Assembly: GCF_000764025.1 (NCBI RefSeq)
Contig: NZ_KN234752.1
Span: 37,841 to 101,840, forward strand
Source of the DNA: Pseudohaliea rubra DSM 19751
GTDB taxonomy: Bacteria > Pseudomonadota > Gammaproteobacteria > Pseudomonadales > Halieaceae
Direction: 5' to 3'
DNA: 64,000 nucleotides
Under the pieces are notes generated by a model. It did no database searches. It had not been told where the DNA came from and saw only the letters and a list, made by a program, of their open reading frames with translations. A program made the position numbers and the translations under genes. The first letter of the stretch is position 1; each line of letters starts with the position of its first letter. Shown here piece after piece: positions 7,197 to 16,389 of this stretch.

Positions 7197-9593
7197 ATGC
7201 CGCGCCAGAGCCACACCACTACCAACACCGGTCACAAGACCGCTATCCGTCAGTACTGCGCCGTAGCGGTGGCGCTGGCCAGTACCATGCCCGGCCTTGC
7301 GCTGGCGCAGGGCCCCATCGAAGAGATCACGGTCTATGCCCAGAAGCGCGAGCAGGGCCTCCAGGACGTGGCGCTGGCGGTATCTACCCTCGATGGCGAC
7401 GATCTCGATGTCCTCAATATAGACGACCCCTTCGACTTCAGTGACCGGATTCCGGGTTTGGTCGCCACAGAGGTGCAAGGCTACCGGCGGACCTTTGCCA
7501 TCCGCGGCATCGGCAATGAAGTGCCGGATAACGCGGCAACGAAGCCGGGCGTCGCCTACCATATTGACGGCGTTTTCATGTCGAACGACTTCGCCCTGTT
7601 CCAGGACCTTGTGGATGTGGAACGCGTGGAAGTCATCCGCGGCCCCGACGGCACCATCTATGGCAACAGCTCGTCCGGCGGCGCGGTGAACGTGATTACC
7701 CGGCGCCCGGAGACAGAGCAGGCATCCGGTTACCTCTCCGGCGAAATCGGCAGCTACAACACGCAGAACCTGCGCGGCGCCTTCAATCTTCCCCTGGGAG
7801 AGACGGTTGCAGCCCGCTTCAGCGCCTCGCAGCGCACCCGGGACGGCTTTACCCGGAATATCCCGAACCCGGAAGCCAGCGCGCTCAACGTAACCGGCGC
7901 CTTCGACGACCTCGATGATGAGAACAACACCTCTTTAGGGCTCCAGCTGCTGTGGCAACCGGTCGACCGTCTGTCAGCGCAGCTGAACCTCTACAGCTTC
8001 GACATGGATGTCAACGGGCCTGCGCTCAAAGGCGGTTTTGATACCGTGTCCAGTGATCGCCGCGTGGTCTCCCACGACACCACAGAGTTCTTCCAGGTTG
8101 AGAATGAAATGGCCAGCCTGATCCTCGACTGGTCCACGGACGTCGCCGAGATCCGCGGGCTGTTCAGCCATCAGCGCTACCGCATGAGTCGACAGCTTGA
8201 CGCGGACCGCTCATCGCTGACGGCCAACGACCCGGCGCCGCTGACCCTGCCGGACTCCGGCGAGATCACGCTCCTGGGCCAGCTGCCCATCCGGCAGCAT
8301 GTGGGCGGTCTCACCCAGCGGGACGAAACCTCCACGGCGGAAATCAATATCGTCTCAAACACCGGTGGCCCCCTGGAATGGCAAGGCGGTGCTTTTTACC
8401 TGACCACCGACGTCGAGAGCGACACGCGCAACTACGTCGACAATGACCGCGACGGACTGCCCGTGAATACGCGCATTATCGGCTTCGGCAATCCTGATCG
8501 CGATTTCCAGAATTCTGATACACGCTCTTTCGAATCGACCGCCGTCTTTGGTCAGGTACGTTTCGCCCTCAGCGACACCGTGGGACTCACCGCCGGAGCG
8601 AGGTGGACACGCAACGAGTTCGAGGACCAGCGCTGCAACATCTTCAGCGGCTGCCTGACCAATGAGGGACGCACGGGAACACCGGCGACCCCCAACGAAA
8701 GCAATGATAACGTCACCTACAAGGTGGCACTCGACTGGAACTGGGCCGACGACCGGCTGCTTTATGCCTCCATCGCCACCGGCATCAAGCCCGCCGCATC
8801 CAACAACGGCTTTGTCGAAGACGCAACCGGCGCCGGCTTCTTCCCGGAAGTGTTCGACGAAGAAGAGGTCACCGCCTGGGAAGTGGGCAGCAAGAACCAG
8901 TTCTTTGACCAGCGCCTGCAGGTGAACGTGTCAGCCTACTACTACGATATCGAGAATTACCTGTTCAACTCGGCTGGCCTCAATCTGACCGGCAACGGCG
9001 TGAGCGGTGGCTCCAACCTGCCCGAGTCCGAGGTTTACGGTATCGAGCTCGAGTCCATCGCCTCACTCGGTGAGCGCTGGCGCCTTGACCTTTCCCTCGC
9101 AATGGCCGACTCCGAAATAAAAGAGGGGCGACCGGCGATCGACCGGGCGGAGCAGGTCAACCGCACTGCAGGGCTCAGTGACCCGGCGTTGATCGAAGAG
9201 ACGATCCGCTCCCTGGCTCAGGACCTGGACGGCAACGAGTTGCCGAAGATCCCCGACCTCGTCGCCAATGCCCGCCTGTCCTATCGCTACCCGGTCGCCC
9301 TCCTCGGTCGCTCTGGCGATCTCCTCAGCACCCTCAGCTACACTTACCGGGGGGATTACTACAACCGGGTGTTCAATTCCGTGCGCGATGAGGTACCGTC
9401 CTATCATCTGGCGCACCTGAACTTCCGCTACCTGCCGACAGACGCCCCCTGGGAGCTGGCACTGAACATTCAGAACCTCTTCGACGAAGACGAGATTGCC
9501 TCGGTACATACGGACGATTTCTTCCAGGGCGTAACCAGCTTCCAGCTGCTTCCGCCGCGTATCGTCACACTCTCGGCAAGCTACCGGTTCTGA
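7197..9593 (+). CDS. TonB-dependent outer-membrane receptor (next to PhoD)
   Basis: The product has 798 residues. A signal peptide ends at about ALAQ (residues 20-38), and a TonB-box-like EEITVYAQKREQGLQDV follows at the mature N-terminus. The plug domain includes FAIRGIG, GVAYHIDGVFM, VERVEVIRGPDGTIYGNSSSGGAVNVITRRP. The last strand, ending LSASYRF, closes the barrel with the C-terminal Phe. This family imports siderophores, cobalamin or other bulky substrates with TonB energy. The ATG at 7197 is preceded by CGAGGA; the frame opens earlier at 7158 without a better start. Two bases separate it from the PhoD-type phosphatase gene, so the pair may take up and dephosphorylate an organic phosphate. 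That coupling is inference from context. Confidence 0.9.
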   Translation: MPRQSHTTTNTGHKTAIRQYCAVAVALASTMPGLALAQGPIEEITVYAQKREQGLQDVALAVSTLDGDDLDVLNIDDPFDFSDRIPGLVATEVQGYRRTFAIRGIGNEVPDNAATKPGVAYHIDGVFMSNDFALFQDLVDVERVEVIRGPDGTIYGNSSSGGAVNVITRRPETEQASGYLSGEIGSYNTQNLRGAFNLPLGETVAARFSASQRTRDGFTRNIPNPEASALNVTGAFDDLDDENNTSLGLQLLWQPVDRLSAQLNLYSFDMDVNGPALKGGFDTVSSDRRVVSHDTTEFFQVENEMASLILDWSTDVAEIRGLFSHQRYRMSRQLDADRSSLTANDPAPLTLPDSGEITLLGQLPIRQHVGGLTQRDETSTAEINIVSNTGGPLEWQGGAFYLTTDVESDTRNYVDNDRDGLPVNTRIIGFGNPDRDFQNSDTRSFESTAVFGQVRFALSDTVGLTAGARWTRNEFEDQRCNIFSGCLTNEGRTGTPATPNESNDNVTYKVALDWNWADDRLLYASIATGIKPAASNNGFVEDATGAGFFPEVFDEEEVTAWEVGSKNQFFDQRLQVNVSAYYYDIENYLFNSAGLNLTGNGVSGGSNLPESEVYGIELESIASLGERWRLDLSLAMADSEIKEGRPAIDRAEQVNRTAGLSDPALIEETIRSLAQDLDGNELPKIPDLVANARLSYRYPVALLGRSGDLLSTLSYTYRGDYYNRVFNSVRDEVPSYHLAHLNFRYLPTDAPWELALNIQNLFDEDEIASVHTDDFFQGVTSFQLLPPRIVTLSASYRF

Positions 9594-9595
9594 GC

Positions 9596-11179
9596 GTGGA
9601 CAAGCCGTGCCATGAAGGAACGGGCCTCCGGCGGCGCGGCTTGCTCCGCCTGGGGCTTACCGGTTCGCTGGCTGCGGGCGCCGGGCCCGCCTTCGTGCGA
9701 GCGCGCGAGGGTGGGCCCGGCAGACCCCTTGCGGCGGAAGGCGTTCAGGTGGGCGATATGCGCGCAGACTCGGCGATCATCTGGTCACGCTGCGACCGGC
9801 CCGCGCGCATGGAGGTCCGCGTCTCGACGCGCCCGGATCTGAAAGAGCTGCTTGGTCGCTACAGCGTCGATGTGCTTGACGCCAGCGACTACACGGGCCA
9901 GGTACTGGTTGCAGGGCTCCCGGCCGGCAGTGAGATCCACTATCAGGTAAGTTTCCTCGACCTCGCGGACTACCGGACCCGCAGCGCAACGCTGACCGGG
10001 CGTTTCCGAACGCCGCCGGCGGCACACAGGCCGCTGCGCTTTCTATGGTCCGGCGATACCGTCGGCCAGGGTTTCGGCATCAACCCCGACCTCGGCGGTA
10101 TGCAGATCTATGAAACCATGCGTCGCCTCCGGCCTGACTTTTTTATCCACTGCGGTGACATGGTCTACGCAGACGGTCCCCTGGAAGAATGGAAACAACT
10201 GCCCGACGGGCGCCAGTGGCGAAACCTGACCAGCGAAGCGAAAGCAAAGGTCGCGGAAACACTGGACGAATTTCGCGGCCAGTATCGCTACAACCTCCTC
10301 GACAGCAAGCTGCGCCGCTTCAACAGCGAAGTGCCCATGTACGCGCAATGGGATGACCATGAGGTAACCAACAACTGGTTCTGGGAACGACGGCTGAACG
10401 ACGATCCGCGCTACCGGGAGCACTCCGTTGCCCTCCTCGCCGCTCGTGCCATGCGGGCTTTCCGCGACTATGTGCCGGTGCGTCAGCACCCCCTGGACGC
10501 CGGCCGCCTCTACGACAGCTTCCGCTACGGGCCTCAGCTCGAAGTCTTTCGCATAGACCTGCGCAGCTACCGCGGACCGAACAGCGACGCGCAGCCCCGG
10601 GAGCTTTCCCCGGAGCTGCGCATTCTCGGCAGCCGACAGTTCGCCTGGCTCGAGCGCGCGCTGCGTGAATCCACCGCCACCTGGAAAGTGATCGCGTCCG
10701 ATATGCCCCTCGGGCTGGTGGCCCACCACGACTGGAAGACGGAGCGCGGCGCCGAGGCCGTAGCCCTGCGCGACGGAACGCCGGCGGGACGAGAGGTCGA
10801 GATCGCGCTGTTACTCAAAAGCCTTCGCGATCACGAGGTCCGGAATGTGCTGTGGCTCACTGCTGATGTGCACTACACGGCAGCCCACTACTACGACCCG
10901 GCGCAGGCGCAATTCAGGGATTTCCTGCCCTTCTGGGAGTTTGTCAGCGGCCCGCTGAACGCGGGGACCTTCGGACCCAATCGCCTGGACAATACCTTTG
11001 GCCCACAGCTCGTCTATCAGAAAGTGCCGCCGGCGGGAGCGCAACCGCTGTCACCGCTCGATGGCATGCAGTTTTTCGGCCAGGTCGATATCGACCCGGA
11101 GAGCGAGGTGCTCACGGTGCGCCTGAAGGACCTCGCGGGCGAGACGCTGTATACACAGGAACTGACGCCCGCCGGCTGA
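9596..11179 (+). CDS. PhoD-type alkaline phosphatase/phosphodiesterase, Tat-exported
   Basis: The product has 527 residues. The N-terminus contains a twin-arginine-like signal (LRRRGLLRLGLTGSLAAGAG), followed by the PhoD N-terminal domain (GVQVGDMRADSAIIWSRCDRPARMEV). The metallophosphatase core has SGDTVGQGFGINPDLGG, FFIHCGDMVYADG, WDDHEVTNNWFW and late VLWLTADVHYTAAHYYDP motifs. PhoD enzymes use Ca/Fe centres to hydrolyse phosphomono- and diesters outside the cytoplasm. The GTG at 9596 begins 2 bases after the stop of the TonB receptor gene, an operon-like junction. The first 20 residues lack a strong hydrophobic tail, so export by Tat is probable rather than certain. Confidence 0.87.
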   Translation: MDKPCHEGTGLRRRGLLRLGLTGSLAAGAGPAFVRAREGGPGRPLAAEGVQVGDMRADSAIIWSRCDRPARMEVRVSTRPDLKELLGRYSVDVLDASDYTGQVLVAGLPAGSEIHYQVSFLDLADYRTRSATLTGRFRTPPAAHRPLRFLWSGDTVGQGFGINPDLGGMQIYETMRRLRPDFFIHCGDMVYADGPLEEWKQLPDGRQWRNLTSEAKAKVAETLDEFRGQYRYNLLDSKLRRFNSEVPMYAQWDDHEVTNNWFWERRLNDDPRYREHSVALLAARAMRAFRDYVPVRQHPLDAGRLYDSFRYGPQLEVFRIDLRSYRGPNSDAQPRELSPELRILGSRQFAWLERALRESTATWKVIASDMPLGLVAHHDWKTERGAEAVALRDGTPAGREVEIALLLKSLRDHEVRNVLWLTADVHYTAAHYYDPAQAQFRDFLPFWEFVSGPLNAGTFGPNRLDNTFGPQLVYQKVPPAGAQPLSPLDGMQFFGQVDIDPESEVLTVRLKDLAGETLYTQELTPAG

Positions 11180-11501
11180 CAGCTCTCGACGTCCCTTCCC
11201 TCCAAGCTGCTGGCCAGGCGCTACTCCGACGCCGGCCCCCGCCAGTGCGCCATCCGCACCAACGCGCCGGTCGCTCCCAGCTCTGGCAGCTGGTGCTGTC
11301 GCGCGCCGGCGAACGGCCGGGCTACTGCTCCTGGCGTCCCGAGACGAGCTCGCCGGAATGGACCGCCGGCACGTGAGTATCCTCGCCTTCGAGGGACGCC
11401 CTTTACATCCCCAGACACCACCGGAAAGCCTGCCTCCAGCGAGGCCTCCTCCTGCGCAACCGTCTGCACCAGCGCCGTGACGGGCAACGCTCGCCGGCGC
11501 C
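11180..11501. other. 322-base stretch between convergent genes; possible decayed sequence
   Basis: The stretch lies between the PhoD gene (+) and the kynureninase-like gene (-). A minus-strand frame at 11221-11487 gives 88 residues of low-complexity, Arg/Gly/Ala-rich sequence after a normal-looking start (PVTALVQTVAQEEASLEAGF). Continuing that start needs a frame change near 11395, after which another stop appears. It may be the debris of a lost gene. No family was recognised. Confidence 0.35.
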
Positions 11502-12647
11502 TCAGGCCACGCCCGCGGCCCGAAGCGCAGCCAGCGCCGTGTCGATATCGGCCTCATCGTTGTAGATGTGCGGCGACAGGCGAAAGCCCGAGGCGCGGCG
11601 ATCCGCCTGCACGCCGGCCTTGGCCAGCGCAGCGGCCACGGCGTCGTTGGCACGGCCGAAATCGAGGATAACCGTTCCGCTGCGCTCACACGCAGCGGCG
11701 GGGGAACTGAGGCTCTCGCCGGGCACCGCAGCACGCAGCCGGTCACCGAGCATGAGGTTGTGCCGGCGGATGCGCGGAACGCCCACCTCCAGAAGCACCT
11801 CAAGGCTATGCGCCGCAAGCGCATAGGGCGCGATCGACGGCGTGCCGCCCCAGAAGCGCAGCGCCCCCGGGTGATAGCGGAAATCGTGGATGTCGAACGC
11901 GAAAGGGTCGGCGTGGGAGAACCAGCCGATCGCGTCGGGCTCGCAGCGCTGCACCAGCGCCCGGTCCACCCAGAGGAAGCCCGCGCCCGGGCCACCGCAG
12001 AGCCACTTGACGCAGGACCCCAGCAGGAAATCAGCGCCCAGCCCGCTCACGTCGACAGGCAGAATCCCCACGGCCTGAGCTGCATCGACGACGCTGAGGG
12101 CGCCCCGTTCCCGGGCAATGTCACACACCGCCGCCACGGGCACCTGAACACCGGTGTTCGATTGCACCTGAGTCACCAGCACAAGGGCGATGTCGTCGGT
12201 GATCCAGGGTCGCCAGGCGGCGGGGTCCCGTTCGTCAACGCCGGCCGGGAGAAAGCAAGGCTCCAGGCCCAGGTTCCGGGCCCGCTCCACCACGAACCCC
12301 AGGGAGGGGAACGCCCGCTCGCTGAGAAGGATTTTCCGCCGCGACGTAAGCCCGGGCACACACTGAAGGACGCGGGCAAAACCCATGGAGACGTCAGGCT
12401 GCGGGCAGAGGTCGTCGCTGCGCGCGCCGAGGAGCTTCCCGAGGGCCGACCGGAAGCGCTCCACGGCCGCCAGCCACGCCGGCCAGGGTTCGCCGACGCC
12501 GCTTAGCCAGGGTTCGTAAAAGGCGGCCGTGAACGCCTCCCGGCTGCCCACGGGCGGGCGACCAACGGAGTGATTGAGCAGATAGCAGCCGGGACCGCGG
12601 TCAAAGCGGTTGCGCAGTGCTCCGCCCTCGCCACCCTGCGCACTCAC
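11502..12647 (-). CDS. Kynureninase-like PLP-dependent enzyme (aminotransferase class V)
   Basis: The product has 381 residues of fold-type I PLP enzyme. The Schiff-base lysine is K214 in GSCVKWLCGGPGAGFLWV, closely like the kynureninase motif with K followed by LNGGPG. The cofactor-ring Asp is D188 in SVVDAAQAVG, and Q160/N164 in TQVQSNTG are typical phosphate and substrate-side residues. Kynureninases cleave L-kynurenine to anthranilate and alanine. The start is GTG at 12647, overlapping the stop of the upstream dioxygenase-like gene by 4 bases (GTGA), so the two are coupled. The partner suggests action on a tryptophan or indole derivative, but this gene is not close enough by eye to be called kynU; another beta-elimination or desulfurase-type activity is possible. 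Confidence 0.75.
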   Translation of the reverse strand: MSAQGGEGGALRNRFDRGPGCYLLNHSVGRPPVGSREAFTAAFYEPWLSGVGEPWPAWLAAVERFRSALGKLLGARSDDLCPQPDVSMGFARVLQCVPGLTSRRKILLSERAFPSLGFVVERARNLGLEPCFLPAGVDERDPAAWRPWITDDIALVLVTQVQSNTGVQVPVAAVCDIARERGALSVVDAAQAVGILPVDVSGLGADFLLGSCVKWLCGGPGAGFLWVDRALVQRCEPDAIGWFSHADPFAFDIHDFRYHPGALRFWGGTPSIAPYALAAHSLEVLLEVGVPRIRRHNLMLGDRLRAAVPGESLSSPAAACERSGTVILDFGRANDAVAAALAKAGVQADRRASGFRLSPHIYNDEADIDTALAALRAAGVA

Positions 12648-13813
12648 CGAAGGCTCTCCCGGAGCTTCCGGATGTCGGCATAGCGCGAGGGAATGTCGTC
12701 GCGGTCGGCAGCCTGGCGGAGGTCCCGCAGCCGTGCAAGTGCCCGCAGAAGCACCGGCAGCGGGGGCCCGCTCGCGGTGAGCTTATCGTGGTGCTCCTGA
12801 TCCATGTGCTGTGCGGGCTCCTCGATAAACTTCGCCACCAGCTGATCGTGGTGCTGCGCCGCCGTCTGCCCGTGCAGCTCGCACAGCTCGAGAAACAGCG
12901 CCAGATTTTCCCGACAGGGCTCCCGGCGGCGCTCATCCTCGTCGAGCGCGAGGAAGTCATCCATGAGGCTGCGCCGACGCATGCAGTCGCGGAGGATCAC
13001 CTGGTCCTCGGGCATCATGTACAGGAATTTGTCGACCAATAGCTGTGAGTAATAGGCGTGGTCCGCCCGGCACAGGCCCAGGAGCATATCGATGACGTTG
13101 ATACCGGCGAAGTCGCCGGCGTTGGCACCACGGTAGACGTGCTGCCCCACCCGGTGCGGCTTGAAGTAGGGGCGCACGCTGTAAAAGAAGCGGTCCATAT
13201 CGAGTTCAGCGAAAAGGCGCTCGTTGGAAACAACAACGGCACCGAGCGCGTCCCGCGCCGCGCGCAGAAGGTCGGCCGCCACCGGGTGTGACACGCCGAG
13301 CGGCAAGACACGCAGCAGGGCGTCGCCGGCCCGCTTGTAGCTGAGGATGCCGCGGGTGTTGTAGTCCGTGAACAGGTACTCGTCGCGGAGTGTGGTGAAG
13401 CTCTTGTAGCGTCCCTCCACGGCGCGGTTGTGGGTGGTGAGATGGCTGGTCGCAAAGCGCGGCGTGACGCCCAGGCTCGCCCCGAGCTGCAGGGCAAGGG
13501 CCGAGGCCTCGGGCAGGCCACCGTCCTTCGCATGCTGATCGGCCGCGCCGTGGCGGGCGCAGGCGGCCATGAACAGGCCGACGTTGCCGAGCAGGTCAAA
13601 GCCCGCATCGAAGCCCTCGTCGGTATTGCCTTCGGCAAGCAGGCGGGCGATATGCTCATTGCCCTCGGCTTTCAGCCGGGCCTTGAGATCCTCCCCCACC
13701 CCGGCAACCCGCGCACGGTCATCCTGCGCGAAGTAGTGCTCCTCAAGCTGTGTGTTGAGTTCCGCAAAGGTGCTGCGGACCCAGTGGTCAAAGTGTTCTA
13801 CGTTGGTGCTCAT
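12644..13813 (-). CDS. PrnB/indoleamine-2,3-dioxygenase-like haem protein (DUF1864 type)
   Basis: The product has 389 residues with long stretches typical of the DUF1864/PrnB group: RPYFKPHRVGQHVYRGANAG, FAGINVIDMLLGLCRA, SQLLVDKFLYMMPEDQ and QTAAQHHDQLV. PrnB is a haem protein of the indoleamine/tryptophan dioxygenase superfamily that rearranges 7-chlorotryptophan in pyrrolnitrin synthesis. H321 or H322 in the last motif is a plausible haem ligand, by analogy. No halogenase or other pyrrolnitrin gene is nearby. The downstream coupled kynureninase-like gene suggests a two-step conversion of a tryptophan- or indole-like compound. Cytoplasmic; no signal peptide. The family assignment is good, the reaction unknown. 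Confidence 0.72.
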   Translation of the reverse strand: MSTNVEHFDHWVRSTFAELNTQLEEHYFAQDDRARVAGVGEDLKARLKAEGNEHIARLLAEGNTDEGFDAGFDLLGNVGLFMAACARHGAADQHAKDGGLPEASALALQLGASLGVTPRFATSHLTTHNRAVEGRYKSFTTLRDEYLFTDYNTRGILSYKRAGDALLRVLPLGVSHPVAADLLRAARDALGAVVVSNERLFAELDMDRFFYSVRPYFKPHRVGQHVYRGANAGDFAGINVIDMLLGLCRADHAYYSQLLVDKFLYMMPEDQVILRDCMRRRSLMDDFLALDEDERRREPCRENLALFLELCELHGQTAAQHHDQLVAKFIEEPAQHMDQEHHDKLTASGPPLPVLLRALARLRDLRQAADRDDIPSRYADIRKLRESLR

Positions 13814-13854
13814 GGAGCGAAAGTATACGCCTTCGCGCCCGCCCCGGGGCGCCG

Positions 13855-16086
13855 CTAGAGATGCTCACGGAAGTAGCGCGTCATGGTGGTAAAAACGTGC
13901 AGCCGGTGATCGGCGATGCCGTGACGCTGGTTCGGGTAAACCAGCATGTCGAACTGCCTGTTCGCACGAATGAGCGCATCGGCGAACTGTAGCGTGAAGG
14001 AAAACTTCACGTTCTCGTCGCCGGTGCCGTGCATCAGTAACAGCTTGCCCTGCAGCCGATCGGCGTAGTTCATCAGATTGACCCGCGCGTAGCCGTCCGG
14101 GTTCTCCTCCGGCGTGCCCATCCAGCGCTCCACACCCACGGCCTGGTAGCGGGTCAGATCGATCACCGGCGCCACACTGACCGCGACTTTGAACAGCGGC
14201 GCGGCCTTGGTCATGAGCGCCGCGGCCAGGTAACCGCCGCCGCTCCAGCCCCAGAAGCCGATACGATCGCCGTCGACCCAGGGCAGGGATTTCAGGTAGT
14301 CCACCCCCTCGATATAGTCGAGCACCGCCCATTTACCGTACTCGCCATAGGTCAGGTTCTTGGCCACCTTGCCGCGGCCGGCGGTGGTGCGGTTGTCCAT
14401 GGCGAACACCACGTAGCCTTCCTGGGCCAGGTAGCGATGCCAGAGATCCTGGGTAGGCCCGCGCTGCGTGCCCCAACGGTTCACAACCACCTGCGAGCCG
14501 GCATTGCCGTAGCCATAGGCGATGACCGGGTATTTTTTCGAGGGGTTGAAGTCTGCCGGCTTGATGAAGAAACCATTGAGCTCGATGCCATCATCCGTCC
14601 GGAAGGTGACAAATTCCGTGTGCGCCATGGCGTAGGCGCCAAAACGCGGCACCGCGTCGTCGACCAGCATCGTCAGCGTCTCGCCGTCTGCGGCACGCAG
14701 AGCGAGCGTGGGCGGCGTACGCGCATCGGAGTGGGTGGCGAGGGCGTAAAGGCCGTCCGGCGACAGCTGCCAGCGATGCCAGCCCGCTTCGGTCGTGAGC
14801 CGCTCCACCGGACCGCCGCTCAGGGGCACACGGTAAACATGTTGATCGATCAGCGACTCACGCTTCGCGTAGAAGTAGGCCCAGCCACCGACTTCATCAA
14901 CGCCGATCACGTTGCCCACGGTCCATTCGCCGCGCGTGAGGGGGCGGGCCTTGCCATCGACGTTGATACGGTAGAGATGGCGCCAGCCGCTGGCCTCGCT
15001 GGTCCATAGCACGGAGCCATCGGCGAGGGGTCTCAAGTCGTCTGTGATATCGAGCCAGGCGGGATCGGTATCCGTGTGCAGGAGCTCGATACCCTCCCCG
15101 TCAGCACCAGCCCGCCATAGGCGAAGGGTCTTGTGGTCTCGGGTGAGGTGCTGCACGTACAGGTGCTCCCCCGTCGAGTCCCAGTGCAGCTGTGGCAGGT
15201 AGTCATCTGGATCGTGCCCGATGTCGATAGCAGTGGTCTCCGCCGTGCGCAGGTCAAAGACATGCACGGTATTCACCGCGTGCACCTCGCCGGTATTCGG
15301 GTAGTGAAAATCGCGCACCCTGCTATAGCTGTGCAGCTCATCGATAAGCGGGTAGCGCGGCACCGCCGTTGCGTCCATGCGCCAGAAGGCAAGGCGCTTC
15401 GAGTCCGGCGACCAGCGCCAGCCGTCCACCCAGCCGAACTCGGTGCTGCCGTAATCGAAGATGCCGTTGAAAATGTCCTGATTGCCGTCCCGGGTCACCC
15501 GCCGCCGCTCGCCGCTCGCCAGCTCGACAACCAGCAGGTTGTTGGCGAACACGAAGCCCGCGTGCCGCCCGTCCGGTGACAGCTTCACCAGCTGCAGCGC
15601 CTGCCCGGGCTCACCGAGGAGCCGCAGGCGCTCGTCGGCCACCTGGTAGACGTACCACAGGGCGCTCTCATAGCCCTGCCAGTCTGTGCTCGCGGGACCT
15701 TTCAGAAGCAGGAAGCCGCTGCCCGGGTGCCACTGGAAATCGCTCACGCGGAAGTCGGCGGGCAGGCCGGGAATGTCGCCGAGGGGCAGTATGGACTCTT
15801 CCCCCGTGACCGGATCGCGACGGACGATGACCTGGCCGCCCCCCGTTTCCCCGAGCCGGGCGTAGCCGCCACCCGCAGGCAGCCACTGCAGGGCCGCCGG
15901 AAGCCGGGCGGTAAAGGTATCGCTGGCGAAAATCGTTTCGAGGTTCAGGGGCTTCCCCGCCCCGTCCCCGGCACGGGCCAGGCCCGGCAGCAGGCACAGC
16001 GCCAGGAGCAGCATCGGCCAGCGGGCCGGCCGGGGCGCGGGGAAACGGCGGTAACGGGCCGGCAACCCGGGTGTGATCGTTGACAT
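13855..16086 (-). CDS. S9B dipeptidyl-peptidase IV-type serine peptidase, exported
   Basis: The product has 743 residues: a signal peptide (PMLLLALCLLPGLARA, about 24-39), an N-terminal DPP-IV beta-propeller and a C-terminal alpha/beta hydrolase domain. The catalytic triad is S615 (GWSGGGYLAA), D690 (GTGDENV) and H722 (QRHGI). DPP-IV enzymes remove X-Pro or X-Ala dipeptides from peptide N-termini in the periplasm or outside the cell. Length and motif spacing match the bacterial family. The gene lies 41 bases downstream of the PrnB-like gene's start on the same strand, so it is upstream in transcription and could be co-transcribed with the pair, although no functional link is obvious. Confidence 0.92.
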   Translation of the reverse strand: MSTITPGLPARYRRFPAPRPARWPMLLLALCLLPGLARAGDGAGKPLNLETIFASDTFTARLPAALQWLPAGGGYARLGETGGGQVIVRRDPVTGEESILPLGDIPGLPADFRVSDFQWHPGSGFLLLKGPASTDWQGYESALWYVYQVADERLRLLGEPGQALQLVKLSPDGRHAGFVFANNLLVVELASGERRRVTRDGNQDIFNGIFDYGSTEFGWVDGWRWSPDSKRLAFWRMDATAVPRYPLIDELHSYSRVRDFHYPNTGEVHAVNTVHVFDLRTAETTAIDIGHDPDDYLPQLHWDSTGEHLYVQHLTRDHKTLRLWRAGADGEGIELLHTDTDPAWLDITDDLRPLADGSVLWTSEASGWRHLYRINVDGKARPLTRGEWTVGNVIGVDEVGGWAYFYAKRESLIDQHVYRVPLSGGPVERLTTEAGWHRWQLSPDGLYALATHSDARTPPTLALRAADGETLTMLVDDAVPRFGAYAMAHTEFVTFRTDDGIELNGFFIKPADFNPSKKYPVIAYGYGNAGSQVVVNRWGTQRGPTQDLWHRYLAQEGYVVFAMDNRTTAGRGKVAKNLTYGEYGKWAVLDYIEGVDYLKSLPWVDGDRIGFWGWSGGGYLAAALMTKAAPLFKVAVSVAPVIDLTRYQAVGVERWMGTPEENPDGYARVNLMNYADRLQGKLLLMHGTGDENVKFSFTLQFADALIRANRQFDMLVYPNQRHGIADHRLHVFTTMTRYFREHL

Positions 16087-16316
16087 AAGTGCGTCGCCTA
16101 GAGAGCCGCGGGGAGGCCCGGCGTGCCGGGCCCTCTGAGCATAGCAGCAGCGCGGGCGACCGGGACAGGCTGGTGAGCGCGATAGCTCCTCAGCGGTCGC
16201 CGGTGGCCCTCGATCACAACCACCCGCTGCCGGCCCGCAGACTTGGCAGACTGAGTTGCGTCATCGGCGCGGCCCGGACGAAACTCACGGCCACTTCTTG
16301 ACCCATATCAATTGCA

Positions 16317-16335
16317 AATGCGACTTATTCGCATT
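16317..16335 (+). promoter_or_regulatory. Fur-box-like dyad
   Basis: The 19-mer AATGCGACTTATTCGCATT is a perfect 7-7 inverted repeat with a 5-base spacer. It has the length and general shape of Fur boxes of the AATGCGAAT/ATTCGCATT type. It lies 54 bases before the ATG of the small gene at 16390, a position suited to iron-dependent repression of that gene. Confidence 0.6.
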
Positions 16336-16389
16336 ATTGTGTTTCCCAGGGTCCCCCATCGGGGCCTTGAACAGGAAACGGGGGCACCC

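Noticed and set aside
4115..7228. Very long open frames on the minus strand opposite the RND pump gene (471 and 503 codons)
   Set aside because: Their products are His/Asp/Glu/Gly-rich without any domain, and they mirror the codon bias of the GC-rich pump gene; they are antisense shadows.
11221..11487. 88-codon minus-strand frame downstream of the kynureninase-like gene as a third operon member
   Set aside because: Only its first 20-30 residues look protein-like; the rest is low complexity and would need a frame change.
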